Source: Selenomonas sputigena (lineage in GTDB: Bacteria > Bacillota > Negativicutes > Selenomonadales > Selenomonadaceae). Taken from it: a stretch of DNA of 64,000 bases. The notes beneath the pieces were generated by a model, which worked only from the letters and a program-made list of their open reading frames with translations, was not told the origin of the DNA and made no database searches. A program made the position numbers and the translations under genes. The DNA is taken from contig NZ_CP110383.1 in the NCBI RefSeq assembly GCF_026015965.1, forward strand, positions 467,808-531,807, given 5' to 3'. Positions 1 to 9,296 of the stretch are shown in pieces (within the stretch, counting starts at the first letter, position 1; each line of letters opens with the position of its first letter).

Positions 1-324
1 ATCAGCTCCACCTTCAACAACACGATCGTCACGCTGACGGACAAGAGCGGCAATGCCCTCTCGTGGGCGAGCGCGGGCGGCCTCGGCTTCCGCGGCTCCA
101 GAAAGAGCACGCCGTTCGCTGCACAGATGGCGGCGGAAGTCGCGGCGAAGGCCGCGATGGAGCATGGCTTGAAGCAGGTCGAGGTCTATGTCAAGGGCCC
201 CGGCGCCGGCCGTGAAGCCGCAATCCGCTCCCTGCAGGCGACGGGTCTTGAAGTCAACATGATCAAGGACGTCACCCCGATTCCGCACAACGGCTGCCGT
301 CCGCCGAAGCGCAGAAGAGTTTGA
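1..324 (+). CDS. rpsK: 30S ribosomal protein S11 (5' end outside window)
   Basis: The open frame runs in from base 1 and encodes the last ~107 residues of S11, so about 20 N-terminal codons of the usual ~128 are missing. The conserved S11 core is plain: [14 protein letters not shown] at the left edge, [13 protein letters not shown] in the middle and the basic tail [12 protein letters not shown] at the stop. S11 sits on the platform of the small subunit near the E site. rpsD follows after an 18-bp gap, the normal order of the Firmicutes ribosomal tail. The absence of a start codon is due only to the window edge. Confidence 0.97.
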   Translation: MSSTFNNTIVTLTDKSGNALSWASAGGLGFRGSRKSTPFAAQMAAEVAAKAAMEHGLKQVEVYVKGPGAGREAAIRSLQATGLEVNMIKDVTPIPHNGCRPPKRRRV

Positions 325-342
325 TGGAGGTGCAGAAGAAAT

Positions 343-936
343 ATGGCTATTGATAGATCCGCAACCCTCAAGCGGTGCCGTTCGCTCGGCATTGAGCCGG
401 GCATGGTCGGCATCAGCCGTCAGTCCAAGCGTCAGCCGCGCCGCCAGGCTCGCAAGGTCAGCGAGTATGGCATGCAGCTCAAGGAAAAGCAGAAAGCGAA
501 GTTCATCTACGGCGTTTTGGAAAAGCAGTTCCGCAAGTACTATGAAAAGGCGAAGACGATGCCGGGCGTCACGGGTGAGAACCTCCTCGGTCTCCTGGAG
601 CGTCGCATCGACAACGTCGTATACCGCCTCGGTCTCGCGCAGACGCGCCGTCAGGCTCGCCAGCTCGTGACGCACGGTCACATCCGTGTCAACGGCAAGC
701 GCCTCGATATTCCGTCCGCGCTCGTTCGTGCCGAAGATGAGATCACGATCGATGAGAAGAGCCGCTCGAATGCGTTCTTCAAGGCGCTCGCCGAGAACTA
801 CAAGCCTCTGAACCTTCCCGCATGGCTCACTGCCGACGGTGCGAAGCTCAGCGGTACGGTCACGCGCTATCCGAGCCGCGATGAGATCGACGTCCCCGTC
901 AACGAGCAGGCGATCGTCGAGCTGTACTCCAGATAA
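343..936 (+). CDS. rpsD: 30S ribosomal protein S4
   Basis: A 197-residue S4, a primary 16S rRNA-binding assembly protein and, in many bacteria, an operon autoregulator. The N-terminal part carries [12 protein letters not shown] with a single Cys, so this is the zinc-free (C-minus) type. The central part has the S4 RNA-binding domain, including [20 protein letters not shown] and [23 protein letters not shown] ribosome-binding site at about 325-331 supports the ATG at 343. Length and order (S11-S4-rpoA) match the family. Confidence 0.98.
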   Translation: MAIDRSATLKRCRSLGIEPGMVGISRQSKRQPRRQARKVSEYGMQLKEKQKAKFIYGVLEKQFRKYYEKAKTMPGVTGENLLGLLERRIDNVVYRLGLAQTRRQARQLVTHGHIRVNGKRLDIPSALVRAEDEITIDEKSRSNAFFKALAENYKPLNLPAWLTADGAKLSGTVTRYPSRDEIDVPVNEQAIVELYSR

Positions 937-998
937 TCTCTTGCCGGTATTTTCAATATGATTGACTGCATGAGAACAATGGAGGAGGGTTATCCCAG

Positions 999-1958
999 AT
1001 GATCGAGATCGAAAAGCCAAAGATCGAGATAGTGGAAATCAGCGAAGATAATCGTTATGGGAAGTTCGTCTGCGAGCCTTTGGAGCGTGGCTACGGCACG
1101 ACCCTCGGCAACAGCTTGCGGCGCATCCTCTTGTCATCCCTGCCGGGCGCTGCGATCACTTCGATCCGCATCGACGGCGTACTGCACGAGTTTTCCACCA
1201 TTCCGGGCGTCCGCGATGATGTGACGAACATCGTGCTGAACCTCAAGTCGCTCTGCTTCAAGATGTACAGCGAAGAGCCGCGCGTTCTTCGCCTCGATGT
1301 CAAGGGTGAGAAGGAAGTCACGGCGGCGGACATCATCACCGATCCCGACGTTGAGATCTTGAACCCCGATCTTCACATCGCGACGCTTAACGAGGACGGA
1401 GAGCTGCACATGGAAATGACCGTTGAACGCGGCAAAGGCTATGTGGCAGCGGAGAAAAATAAGAAGCCCGATCATGTCATCGGCGTCATTCCGATCGACT
1501 CCATCTTTTCCCCGATTCAGCGCGTCAACTACACCGTGCAGGACACGCGCGTGGGCAACGTCACCGACTATGACAAGCTCATCCTCGAAGTGTGGACGGA
1601 TGGCTCCATCCGCCCCGAAGAGGGCGTGAGCCGCGCGGCGACTATCCTCATCTCGCACTTTAAGCTCTTCCAAAATATGGCGGGCATTCCAGAGATTGAG
1701 GAAGAGGAGGAGATTGTTCCTCCCGAGCCTGAGGAGCCGGACGCTTCCAAGGTTCTTGAGACGACGATTGACGATCTTGACCTCTCTGTTCGCTCTTTCA
1801 ACTGCTTGAAGCGCGCGAACATCAATACGGTCGCAGATCTTGTCTCGAAGACGGAAGAAGACATGATGAAGGTCAGGAACCTCGGCAGGAAATCCTTGGA
1901 AGAAGTCAAGAAGAAGCTTGAAGAGTACGACTTGACATTGAAGAAAGAAGAAGAATAA
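999..1958 (+). CDS. rpoA: DNA-directed RNA polymerase subunit alpha
   Basis: A 319-residue alpha subunit. The N-terminal dimerisation domain (about 1-230) includes the typical [18 protein letters not shown] segment. A strongly acidic linker ([17 protein letters not shown], about 228-245) leads to the C-terminal helix-hairpin-helix domain that contacts UP elements and activators ([30 protein letters not shown]). A GGAGGAGGG site 15-20 bp upstream fits the ATG at 999. The gene is co-transcribed with rpsD and rplQ. Confidence 0.98.
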   Translation: MIEIEKPKIEIVEISEDNRYGKFVCEPLERGYGTTLGNSLRRILLSSLPGAAITSIRIDGVLHEFSTIPGVRDDVTNIVLNLKSLCFKMYSEEPRVLRLDVKGEKEVTAADIITDPDVEILNPDLHIATLNEDGELHMEMTVERGKGYVAAEKNKKPDHVIGVIPIDSIFSPIQRVNYTVQDTRVGNVTDYDKLILEVWTDGSIRPEEGVSRAATILISHFKLFQNMAGIPEIEEEEEIVPPEPEEPDASKVLETTIDDLDLSVRSFNCLKRANINTVADLVSKTEEDMMKVRNLGRKSLEEVKKKLEEYDLTLKKEEE

Positions 1959-1972
1959 GAGAGGGATAAACC

Positions 1973-2311
1973 ATGAGCTATAGAAAATTAGGGCGTAATT
2001 CGAGTGCCCGCAAGGCACTCTTCCGCAGCATCTTGGCCTCCTTCTTCAAGCATGAGCGCATCGAGACGACGGAAGCGAAGGCGAAGGAAGTCAGAAGCCT
2101 CGCGGAAAAGCTCATCACGCTGGCAAAGCGTGGCGACCTTGCCGCCCGTCGTCAGGCGATTGCCGATATTGGCGATGAAGAAGCAGTCCGCAAGCTTTTC
2201 AGCGATATCGCTGCAAAGTATACGGAGCGTTCGGGCGGTTACACGCGCATCCTGAAGCTTGGCCCCCGTCGCGGCGATGCCGCGCCGATGGCGCTTTTGG
2301 AGCTTGTCTGA
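1973..2311 (+). CDS. rplQ: 50S ribosomal protein L17
   Basis: A 112-residue L17, with the N-terminal [20 protein letters not shown] followed by the conserved [15 protein letters not shown] helix and the C-terminal [21 protein letters not shown]17 is a 23S rRNA-binding protein near the peptide exit. It is the last gene of the ribosomal operon and is followed by a strong terminator. In many Firmicutes ecfA/ecfT/truA come next; here an unrelated ABC importer does. Confidence 0.98.
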   Translation: MSYRKLGRNSSARKALFRSILASFFKHERIETTEAKAKEVRSLAEKLITLAKRGDLAARRQAIADIGDEEAVRKLFSDIAAKYTERSGGYTRILKLGPRRGDAAPMALLELV

Positions 2312-2331
2312 AGACCCGCTGAAAGTAAGAA

Positions 2332-2386
2332 AGCAAGGAACGGGAGTCTCACCTATAAGGTGGGACTCCGCATCCTTGCTTTTTTG
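2332..2386 (+). terminator. Intrinsic terminator of the ribosomal operon
   Basis: A long hairpin with AGCAAGG...GAGTCTCACCT on the left and AGGTGGGACTC...CCTTGCT on the right, loop at about 2354-2357, is followed by TTTTTT. It lies 20 bp after the rplQ stop. Confidence 0.93.
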
Positions 2387-2479
2387 TTATGACATGAAAG
2401 AGGCAGCTTAATCTTTTCGGGAAATTTTCTATGAAATGTTTTGTGTAGGAAAGATGAGAGGCTTTGCGAATGGTAGAAA

Positions 2480-3427
2480 ATGATGAAGAATTATATAATC
2501 GGACGATTCCTGCAGATGGTGCCGATGCTTTTGTGCATCACATTTTTGGCGTTCGCCGCGATGCGGTTGGCAGGCGACGATGCCGTTGACTTGATGTATG
2601 AGAAGTCGGGCGGTGTGACGGAGGAGGTCAAGGCGGCGAAGCGTGCGGAGCTGGGCCTCGATCAGCCGTTCCTCGTGCAGTACGGAGTATGGCTCAAAGG
2701 GGCTGTCACGGGGGATATGGGAAAATCGTATATCTCGGGCAAGCCGGTATGGGAGACGTTCATGGAAAAGCTGCCGGCGACGCTCTACTTGATGCTTGCT
2801 TCCGTCCTCATGACGCTCGCTTTCGCCTTGCCTCTCGGTATCTTGGCGGCGGCGCGGCAGAATCATTGGGTAGATGTTCTCATTCGCATCGGCACTTTTG
2901 TTGGCAACTCCCTGCCGAATTTTTTCGTGGGGCTTTTGCTCATCTATGTCTTTGCCGTGCGACTTGAGTGGCTGCCGATCTTGGCGAAGGCGGGCGATGG
3001 GCGTGCGGTCCTCCTGCCTGCGCTGACCTTGGCGATTGCCATGGGCGCGAAGTACACGCGCCAGATTCGCGCCGTGATCTTGGAGGAGCTGGCGAAGCCG
3101 TATGTCATAGGGGCGCGTGCGCGCGGTGTGAAGGAACGCACGATCCTTGTGAAAAGCGTGCTGCGCAGCTCTCTCGTGCTCATCGTCACGCTGCTCGCAC
3201 TGTCGATGGGCTCTCTTCTCGGCGGCACGGCGATCGTCGAGACGATTTTCCTTTGGGACGGCGTGGGAAAAATGGCGGTCGAGGCGGTCTTGGCACGCGA
3301 CTATCCGCTGGTGCAGGCGTATGTGGCATGGATGGCGGTGATCTATGTCGTGCTGAATCTCGCAGCGGATATTTTTTACCGTTTGCTCGATCCGCGCGTC
3401 GGCTATGAAAAGGCAGGGGCATTATGA
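2480..3427 (+). CDS. ABC importer permease, NikB/DppB type
   Basis: A 315-residue integral membrane permease. It has an N-terminal transmembrane helix, the periplasmic segment typical of DppB/NikB proteins (LGLDQPFLVQYGVWLKG), then about five more helices and the cytoplasmic EAA-type loop GARARGVKERTILVKSVLRS that docks on the ATPase. It would pair with the 3424 permease to make the channel of a peptide/nickel/metallophore-class importer. The ribosome-binding site is poor. The 3' end overlaps the next gene by 4 bp (ATGA). Substrate cannot be read from the permease. Confidence 0.93.
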   Translation: MMKNYIIGRFLQMVPMLLCITFLAFAAMRLAGDDAVDLMYEKSGGVTEEVKAAKRAELGLDQPFLVQYGVWLKGAVTGDMGKSYISGKPVWETFMEKLPATLYLMLASVLMTLAFALPLGILAAARQNHWVDVLIRIGTFVGNSLPNFFVGLLLIYVFAVRLEWLPILAKAGDGRAVLLPALTLAIAMGAKYTRQIRAVILEELAKPYVIGARARGVKERTILVKSVLRSSLVLIVTLLALSMGSLLGGTAIVETIFLWDGVGKMAVEAVLARDYPLVQAYVAWMAVIYVVLNLAADIFYRLLDPRVGYEKAGAL

Positions 3428-4242
3428 CGGTGCGCAGATATCTCCCGCTGCTGCCATACGCGGCAGCTGTGGGCGTCGTGCTCATCGTCGCCGCCTGTGC
3501 GCCGCTCTTGTCGCCGCATGATCCGTATGCACAGGATTTGGAGCAGGCGCTTCTCGCGCCGAGCGCCGAGCATCTTCTGGGGACGGATCGCTACGGGCGC
3601 GATCTCTTGTCGCGCGTCCTCGTGGGGGCGCAGACGACGCTCGGTTCGGCGCTGGCGCTGCTGCTCTTTGTGAGCTGCGCGGGCAGTTTGATCGGCGCGG
3701 TTTCAGGCTATCGCGGTGGGCGGCTCGATGCCTTTTTCATGCGGCTCGCCGATATGCTGCTCGCGTTTCCGCAGCTCGTCTTTGCGATCGCAATCGCAGG
3801 CGCTTTCGGCGGCGGACTTTTTTATGCGGCGGCGGCTCTCTCGTTTCTTGGCTGGGCGAAGTATGCACGCATCGCGCGCGGCTTGACGCTCTCTTTGTGT
3901 GCATTGCCGTACATGGAAGCGGCGCGCATGGCGGGCGGCAGTTCATGCGCCGTTCTTCGCCATCACGTCCTGCCGAATATCGCGGGACCGATTCTCGTCA
4001 CGGCGTCGCTCGATCTCGGCACGCTCACGATGGAGCTGGCGGGACTTTCGTTTCTCGGACTCGGCGCGATGCCGCCGACGGCGGAGTGGGGTTCGATGAT
4101 GAGTAGCGGGCGCAGCATGCTGCAGACGACGCCGTGGGTCATCTTAGCGCCGGGGGCGGCGCTCACTCTCACGGTGGCGGCGTTCAACCTGTTCGGCGAC
4201 AAGCTGCGCGACGTGTTGGCACCGAAGGAATTAAGTAAGTAA
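3424..4242 (+). CDS. ABC importer permease, NikC/DppC type
   Basis: A 272-residue second permease of the importer. The N-terminal region carries the DppC hallmark HDPYAQDLEQALLAPS...LGTDRYGRDLLSRVL. Several transmembrane helices follow, with the EAA loop EAARMAGGSSCAVLRHHVLP before the last two. Its start overlaps the stop of the first permease (ATGA), which indicates translational coupling. Length is normal for the family. Confidence 0.94.
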   Translation: MTVRRYLPLLPYAAAVGVVLIVAACAPLLSPHDPYAQDLEQALLAPSAEHLLGTDRYGRDLLSRVLVGAQTTLGSALALLLFVSCAGSLIGAVSGYRGGRLDAFFMRLADMLLAFPQLVFAIAIAGAFGGGLFYAAAALSFLGWAKYARIARGLTLSLCALPYMEAARMAGGSSCAVLRHHVLPNIAGPILVTASLDLGTLTMELAGLSFLGLGAMPPTAEWGSMMSSGRSMLQTTPWVILAPGAALTLTVAAFNLFGDKLRDVLAPKELSK

Positions 4243-4273
4243 GCGAGTAGGAAAAAGAGGAGGCTACAGGAAA

Positions 4274-5830
4274 ATGAAGCTGAATAAGAAGAAATTGGTG
4301 GCAGCTTTGGCAGGGCTTTTCGCGGCGGCGATTTTCGCGGGCTGCGGTGCGGATAAGAACGAGGCGGCAGGGGAGAAAGTCTTTACCTACGGCACGATGT
4401 CGTATGGCGCGGCGATGGAGAATGCGGGCACGAACCCGCATGTTTCCTATAACGGTTGGAGCACCCTGCGCTACGGTATTGGCGAGACCTTGTTCCGCTT
4501 CAATGAGAAGATGGAGCCTGTGCCTTGGCTTGCCGAGAGCTTTGAGCAGGTCGATGAATATACGATGAAGATCAAGCTGCGCGACGATGTCGTGTTTTCC
4601 AACGGCAAGAAGATGACGGGCGAAGCGGTCAAAGCGTGCTTGGAGGACCTCGTGGCAAAGCATGACCGTGCGCCGAAGAATCTGAAGCTCAAGTCCATCA
4701 CGGCGGACGGGCAGACTGTCACCCTCGTATCGAGCGAGAAGATGCCGACGCTCATCAACGCATTGGCAGATCCCTATGCCTGCATCATCGACATGGAAGC
4801 GGGAGAAAAGGATCGCATCGTCGTCGGCACCGGCCCGTATGTGGCGCAGAAGGTCACGGATACCGAAATGGAGCTTTCGAAAAACGAGAAGTATTGGGGC
4901 GCTGTCAAGCCGAAGCTCGACAAGATCATCGTCAAGAGCATTGCCGACGGTGATACGCTGACGATGGCGATGCAGAGCGGCGAGTTGGATGCCGCGCAAG
5001 GTCTGCCCTATGCGAGTTTGGAGCTTTTCCAAAAGGACAGCGCAAAGTACAAGATCAGCCAAGCCGATACGTCGCGCGTCTATCAGGCGGCATTCAACTA
5101 CAAGACGCCCGAGCTGCAGGATGTGCGCGTGCGTCGGGCGATTTCTATGGCGCTCGATAAGGAGAACTTCTGCAAGGTGCTGCTGAAGGGCAACGGTACG
5201 CCTGCGGTCGGTCCATTCCCCAAGAGCATGCCTTTCGGCGGTGATGCCGTGCGGGCGGCTGCCTACGACTTGGATGGGGCAAAGGCGCTCTTGAAGGAAG
5301 CCGGCTACGAGGATACGGACGGCGACGGCTATGTGGATCAGGGCGGCAAGAATTTGGAACTTCGCTATCTGACGTATCCGTCGCGGCAAGAGCTGCCGAT
5401 TCTCGCCGAATCGCTGCAGGCGAATCTCAAGAAGATCGGTATCAAGCTGAATGTCAACTCGACGGATAGCTACAAGTCGTTCTTGAAGAGCGGCGACTAT
5501 GATATATTCGCCAAAGCGCTCGTAGCGGCGCCGACGGGCGATCCCGAGTATTATTTCCTGGGCAATCTCCTCAAGGATGCTGTCGATAACAGCGGCTTTT
5601 ACTACAGTCCGCAGGTGGAAGAGCTCGCCGCCAAGCTGCACAACACCTACGGCGCCGAAGCACGCGCTGCGCTTGCCGTCGCCATGGAGCAGCAGGTCTT
5701 GGATGACTGCGCCGTTCTCTACGCATCGCACCTGCGCATGAGTCTCGTGATGAAACCGGGCATCGAAGGCCTCAAGGCGCATCCATCCGATTACTATGAA
5801 GTAAGCGCGGAACTGGAGAAGAAGTCGTGA
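4274..5830 (+). CDS. Solute-binding lipoprotein of the NikA/DppA family
   Basis: A 518-residue SBP_bac_5 protein. The signal peptide ends in a lipobox (IFAGC) with the lipidated Cys at residue 24. The mature part opens with NPHVSYNGWSTLRYGIGETL and WLAESFEQVDEYT, features of the nickel/metallophore/peptide binding group, and later has VRRAISMALDKE. This is the extracytoplasmic receptor of the importer. The RYGIGE..F pattern resembles nickel or metallophore receptors more than oligopeptide ones, but the ligand is an inference. It overlaps the next gene by GTGA. Confidence 0.93.
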   Translation: MKLNKKKLVAALAGLFAAAIFAGCGADKNEAAGEKVFTYGTMSYGAAMENAGTNPHVSYNGWSTLRYGIGETLFRFNEKMEPVPWLAESFEQVDEYTMKIKLRDDVVFSNGKKMTGEAVKACLEDLVAKHDRAPKNLKLKSITADGQTVTLVSSEKMPTLINALADPYACIIDMEAGEKDRIVVGTGPYVAQKVTDTEMELSKNEKYWGAVKPKLDKIIVKSIADGDTLTMAMQSGELDAAQGLPYASLELFQKDSAKYKISQADTSRVYQAAFNYKTPELQDVRVRRAISMALDKENFCKVLLKGNGTPAVGPFPKSMPFGGDAVRAAAYDLDGAKALLKEAGYEDTDGDGYVDQGGKNLELRYLTYPSRQELPILAESLQANLKKIGIKLNVNSTDSYKSFLKSGDYDIFAKALVAAPTGDPEYYFLGNLLKDAVDNSGFYYSPQVEELAAKLHNTYGAEARAALAVAMEQQVLDDCAVLYASHLRMSLVMKPGIEGLKAHPSDYYEVSAELEKKS

Positions 5831-6594
5831 GTGATACGCCGCTTCTCGCCGTGCGAAATCTCACGGTTTCGTACGGCGAAAAGCAGGCGGTGCGCGGCGT
5901 GAATTTTTGCCTGCATCGCGGGGAGATCCTCGTCCTTGCGGGGGAGTCGGGCAGCGGCAAGAGCACAATTCTGCGGGCGGTCATGGGCATCTTGGACACG
6001 AGCGTCTGCGAAGGAGAAATCCTTTGGGAAGGGACGGATGTTCTGCAGCTTGCCAAAGATGCACGGCGAAAACTCGCAGGCGAAGAGATCGCGATGGTTT
6101 TTCAAAATGCAGGCGCGTCCTTCTGCCCCGTACGCACGATCGGCAGCCAGCTCTATGAGAGCGTATGCGCCCATAGGGCGTGGAGCTATGCCGAGTTTCG
6201 CGAACGAGCCGAGGCGCTGATGGTGCAGATGCAGCTTCCGCGTGCAGTGCTCGATGAGTACCCGTTCCGCCTGTCGGGTGGCATGGCGCAGCGCGCAGGC
6301 ATCGCCGCCGCGATGCTCCTGCAGCCGAAGCTCATCTTGGCGGACGAACCGACTTCGGCACTTGACGCGCTGACGCAGGTGCGCGTGGCGAAGGAGCTCA
6401 TGGCACTTCGCCGACGCACGGGCGTCGCCATGCTTCTGGTCACACACCACATGGGGTTGGCGTATTACATGGCGGATCGCATTCTCGTCTTGCGGCGCGG
6501 GGAGACGGTGGAGCAAGGTACGCGCGAGGATATCTTCCGCCATCCGAAGGAAGCCTATACGAAGGAGCTGATCGCCGCCGTGCCGAGATTGTAG
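5827..6594 (+). CDS. ABC importer ATPase, NikD/DppD type
   Basis: A 255-residue ATPase with Walker A GESGSGKST at residues 39-47, signature LSGGMAQR, Walker B LILADE and the D-loop SALD. It starts at GTG 5827, overlapping the receptor stop, with GGAGA just upstream. The signature reads LSGGM rather than LSGGQ, which is common in NikD/DppD. It would form a heterodimer with the ATPase part of the following gene. Confidence 0.94.
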   Translation: MSDTPLLAVRNLTVSYGEKQAVRGVNFCLHRGEILVLAGESGSGKSTILRAVMGILDTSVCEGEILWEGTDVLQLAKDARRKLAGEEIAMVFQNAGASFCPVRTIGSQLYESVCAHRAWSYAEFRERAEALMVQMQLPRAVLDEYPFRLSGGMAQRAGIAAAMLLQPKLILADEPTSALDALTQVRVAKELMALRRRTGVAMLLVTHHMGLAYYMADRILVLRRGETVEQGTREDIFRHPKEAYTKELIAAVPRL

Positions 6595-6606
6595 GTGGAA
6601 TGAATC

Positions 6607-8148
6607 GTGGAAATGATTTTGAAAGCCGAAGGGCTGGTAAAATCCTTTGGAAAGGGGGCGGCGCGGCGGCGTGTGCTGGACGGCGTGGACTTCTCTGTTG
6701 CGGCGGGCGAGTGTCTGGGTATCGTCGGGCAGAGCGGCTGCGGCAAGAGCACCGCCATGCGCATCGCCGCACGCCTTTTGGATGCGGACGAAGGACGCAT
6801 CTCTTTTTGCGGCAAAGACATCACACATACGCGCGGGCGCGAGCTTCGTGAAGTGTACGGCGCGATGCAGATGATCTTTCAAATGCCCGAGGATTCCTTT
6901 GATCCCAGAAAGACACTCGGTTGGAGCATCGCCGAGCCGCTCCTCCGGCACGGCTGGAGAAAGGAGCGGCGCAAGGAGCGCGTGGCGGAGCTCTTGCAAG
7001 AGGTGGGGCTCGGAACGCATTTTGCCGTGCGCTATCCGCACGAGGCAAGCGGCGGCGAATGTCAACGCGCCGCTATCGCGCGCGCCTTGACGCTCTCGCC
7101 GAAACTTCTGATCTGCGATGAGGTGACGAGTGCGCTCGACGTTACGGTGCAGGCGCAGGTCGTGCGCCTCCTGCGCCGCATCTTGCAGGAGCAGGGGGCG
7201 GCGTGCCTCTTCGTCACGCACGACCTCGCTCTCCTGCCTGCAATCGCTGACCGCGTCATCGTCATGCACGGCGGCAAGGTCGTGGAGGAAGGAACGGTGC
7301 AGGAGGTCGTGCGGCAGGCGAAGTCGCCTCATACGCAGGCACTTTTGGCGGCAGATTTTTCCGTTTGCCGCGAGAGGAAGATGGAGGGGAGACATCATAG
7401 GATGAAAACGAAGGAAATGATAGCGAGAGAAGAAGCGCTGGGAAAGCGGATTGAAAGCTACTGGGACGCGAGGAGCCCGAAGTTCTCTGCCGTGCGGCGA
7501 AGGGAACTCGAAGGCTCCGACGCTGCACGTTGGCAAAAGTTCATAGCGTCTCATTTGCCCGAGAAAAAGCCGCTGCGCATCCTCGACGTCGGCACGGGTG
7601 CGGGTTTCTTTGCCGTGCTGCTTACGCGCATGGGACACGAGGTCACGGGCATCGACATGTCGGCGGGCATGATCGATGAGGCACAGAAGAACCTCGCGGC
7701 GTTCGGCTGCCGGGCCGATCTTCGGAAGATGAATGCACAGCAGCTCGACTTTTCGGACGAATCCTTCGATGTCGTCATCAGCCGCAACCTCACATGGACG
7801 CTGCCCGATGCGATGGAGGCGTACCGCGAATGGCATCGCGTGCTCAGGGCGGGCGGCATGCTCTTGAACTTCGATTCGGATTACGGAAAGACGACATTTT
7901 CGGCGGCAGATGCTCGGGATTCTGTACACACGGGCATCGGCGAGGCGCTTCTCATTGAATGCAACAAGATCAAAGACGAGCTTCGCGTCAGCACGCATCG
8001 CCGTCCTCTTTGGGATGCAGATCTCCTCGAAAAACTCGGTTTTTCCGTGCAATACGACGCCGACGTCGCGTCCCTTGTGCATGGTGACGAGAGCCTTCGC
8101 TATGACGATGTGCCGCTCTTTGGCATTTACGCGAAAAAGGTGCGGTGA
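6607..8148 (+). CDS. Fusion: ABC ATPase (NikE/DppF type) plus class I SAM-dependent methyltransferase
   Basis: A 513-residue protein from GTG 6607, preceded by AGGTGGA. Residues 1-258 are a complete importer ATPase: Walker A GQSGCGKST 41-49, signature ASGGECQR at about 147, Walker B LLICDE 167-172, switch His in FVTHDLALL. Residues ~266-513 are a Rossmann methyltransferase with motif I LRILDVGTGAGFF at 323-335, GIDMSAGMIDEAQ after it, and MNAQQLDFSDESFDVV as motifs II/III. The linker is only about ten residues. An in-frame ATG at 7402 follows GGAGGGGAGA (7384-7393), so the methyltransferase could also be made alone. The target of methylation is unknown; metal-chelate or ligand processing is one guess from context. 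Confidence 0.88.
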   Translation: MEMILKAEGLVKSFGKGAARRRVLDGVDFSVAAGECLGIVGQSGCGKSTAMRIAARLLDADEGRISFCGKDITHTRGRELREVYGAMQMIFQMPEDSFDPRKTLGWSIAEPLLRHGWRKERRKERVAELLQEVGLGTHFAVRYPHEASGGECQRAAIARALTLSPKLLICDEVTSALDVTVQAQVVRLLRRILQEQGAACLFVTHDLALLPAIADRVIVMHGGKVVEEGTVQEVVRQAKSPHTQALLAADFSVCRERKMEGRHHRMKTKEMIAREEALGKRIESYWDARSPKFSAVRRRELEGSDAARWQKFIASHLPEKKPLRILDVGTGAGFFAVLLTRMGHEVTGIDMSAGMIDEAQKNLAAFGCRADLRKMNAQQLDFSDESFDVVISRNLTWTLPDAMEAYREWHRVLRAGGMLLNFDSDYGKTTFSAADARDSVHTGIGEALLIECNKIKDELRVSTHRRPLWDADLLEKLGFSVQYDADVASLVHGDESLRYDDVPLFGIYAKKVR

Positions 8149-8180
8149 GCGACGTAGGGGGAGAGAGGCGGCTCATTTCC

Positions 8181-8209
8181 TTGTCGTGCAGGAGACTTCA
8201 TAGTATAAT
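8181..8209 (+). promoter_or_regulatory. Sigma-70 promoter of the Rpn pseudogene
   Basis: TTGTCG (8181-8186), a 17-bp spacer and TATAAT (8204-8209), 27 bp upstream of the ATG at 8236. Confidence 0.7.
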
Positions 8210-8235
8210 AAAAGAAACAAGATGGGAGAGAAGCT

Positions 8236-9105
8236 ATGACTTGGAGCGAGAACGAAGAATGGCGGCAGAGGTTCCTAAAGGTTCTGGCAGGATTCCGCCT
8301 GCTCGATGACGACTTCATGACGGCAGTCTTCCGCAGTTTGGCATGCGTCGACCTGCTCCTGCAGATCATCTTGGATAAGCCGCAGATCAGGGCGACGAAA
8401 GCAATCGTGCAGGATACGCTGAAGAATCTACAGGGTCGCAGCGTGCGATTGGACATCCATGCATGGGCGGACGGGCAGGAATTCGACATTGAGATTCAGC
8501 GAGGCGGCAGAGGAGCGGCAAAGTGACGAGCCAGATACAACGCGAGCCTGATGGACGCCAATGCCCTGCATGTGGGCGAGGATTACAATGAATTGCCCGA
8601 GTCGTATGTGATCTTCATTACGGAGACGGATGTGCTCGGCGAAGGGTTGCCGATTTATATAGTTCGGCGCACGATTGAAGGAAGCGGCAAAGTTTTCGAT
8701 GATGGATCGCATATTATCTACGTCAATAGCGCGATGGCAGATGAAGATACTCCGCTGGGCAGGCTGATGCACGACTTTCACTGTACGCGGCCGGAAGACA
8801 TGTATTATGACGTGTTGGCGGAACGAATGAGGTATTTCAAAGAGACGGAGGAAGGAGCGAGCGCTATGTGTGAAGCGATGGAAAAACTCGCAAGGGATTT
8901 CGCAGGAGAACTTGCGAAAGAAGCCGAGGCACGCGGCATGGAGCGCGGCATGGAGCGCGGCATGGAGCGTGGTCGAGAAGAGCGAAACATTGCAGTCGTC
9001 CTCGGGATGCTGAAAGAGAAGCTGCCGCTGGAAATGATCGCGCGTGTGTCAGACATTTCCATGGACAAGATCCGGGAGATCGGCAGACGGCACAGACTGC
9101 TTTGA
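8236..9105 (+). pseudogene. Rpn-family recombination-promoting nuclease, broken by a nonsense codon
   Basis: Two same-frame pieces, 8236-8526 and 8527-9105, together encode one PD-(D/E)XK Rpn/transposase-like protein of about 289 residues. The first piece has FRLLDDDFMTAVF and the nuclease core VRLDIHAWADGQEFDIEIQR; the second resumes with RARYNASLMDANAL, which in this family follows directly. The break is TGA at 8524-8526, one base from CGA (Arg). The C terminus has three exact-to-near 12-bp GMER repeats, common in this family. Promoter and ribosome-binding site are intact, so the lesion looks recent. Confidence 0.85.
8935..8970 (+). repeat. Three tandem 12-bp repeats (GMER)
   Basis: GGCATGGAGCGC occurs three times in a row (last copy ends T). 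It encodes GMERGMERGMER in the C-terminal part of the broken Rpn gene. Such copies can slip during replication. Confidence 0.85.
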
Positions 9106-9248
9106 AAAAGACATGGGGCACGCAGATGATGCAGGCAAAGATTACACAAATTTTCTTAATGTGAGTAAACTACACGCACAAACGTCCACTTTGTGGACAT
9201 TATGCGCCGCCCTTACAGAAGCCTAGCCAATCGGCCTGCGCCTGCGTC

Positions 9249-9276
9249 TTGACCTCTTGGGGCTTCATGGTAAAAT
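9249..9276 (+). promoter_or_regulatory. Possible promoter in the gap before the autotransporter
   Basis: TTGACC (9249-9254), a 16-bp spacer and an extended TGGTAAAAT (-10 at 9271-9276). A terminator follows within 25 bp, so any transcript from here would be very short. No gene starts between them. Confidence 0.4.
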
Positions 9277-9296
9277 TGGGAGAATAGTTTTAAGGG

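Noticed and set aside
5794-8082. A 762-codon minus-strand frame opposite the importer ATPases
   Set aside because: Antisense shadow of two well-supported ATPase genes; composition is His/Arg/Leu-rich as expected from reverse reading.
8527-9105. The second half of the Rpn gene as an independent gene
   Set aside because: It lacks a ribosome-binding site before ATG 8551 and its sequence joins the first half without a gap once the TGA is read as Arg.
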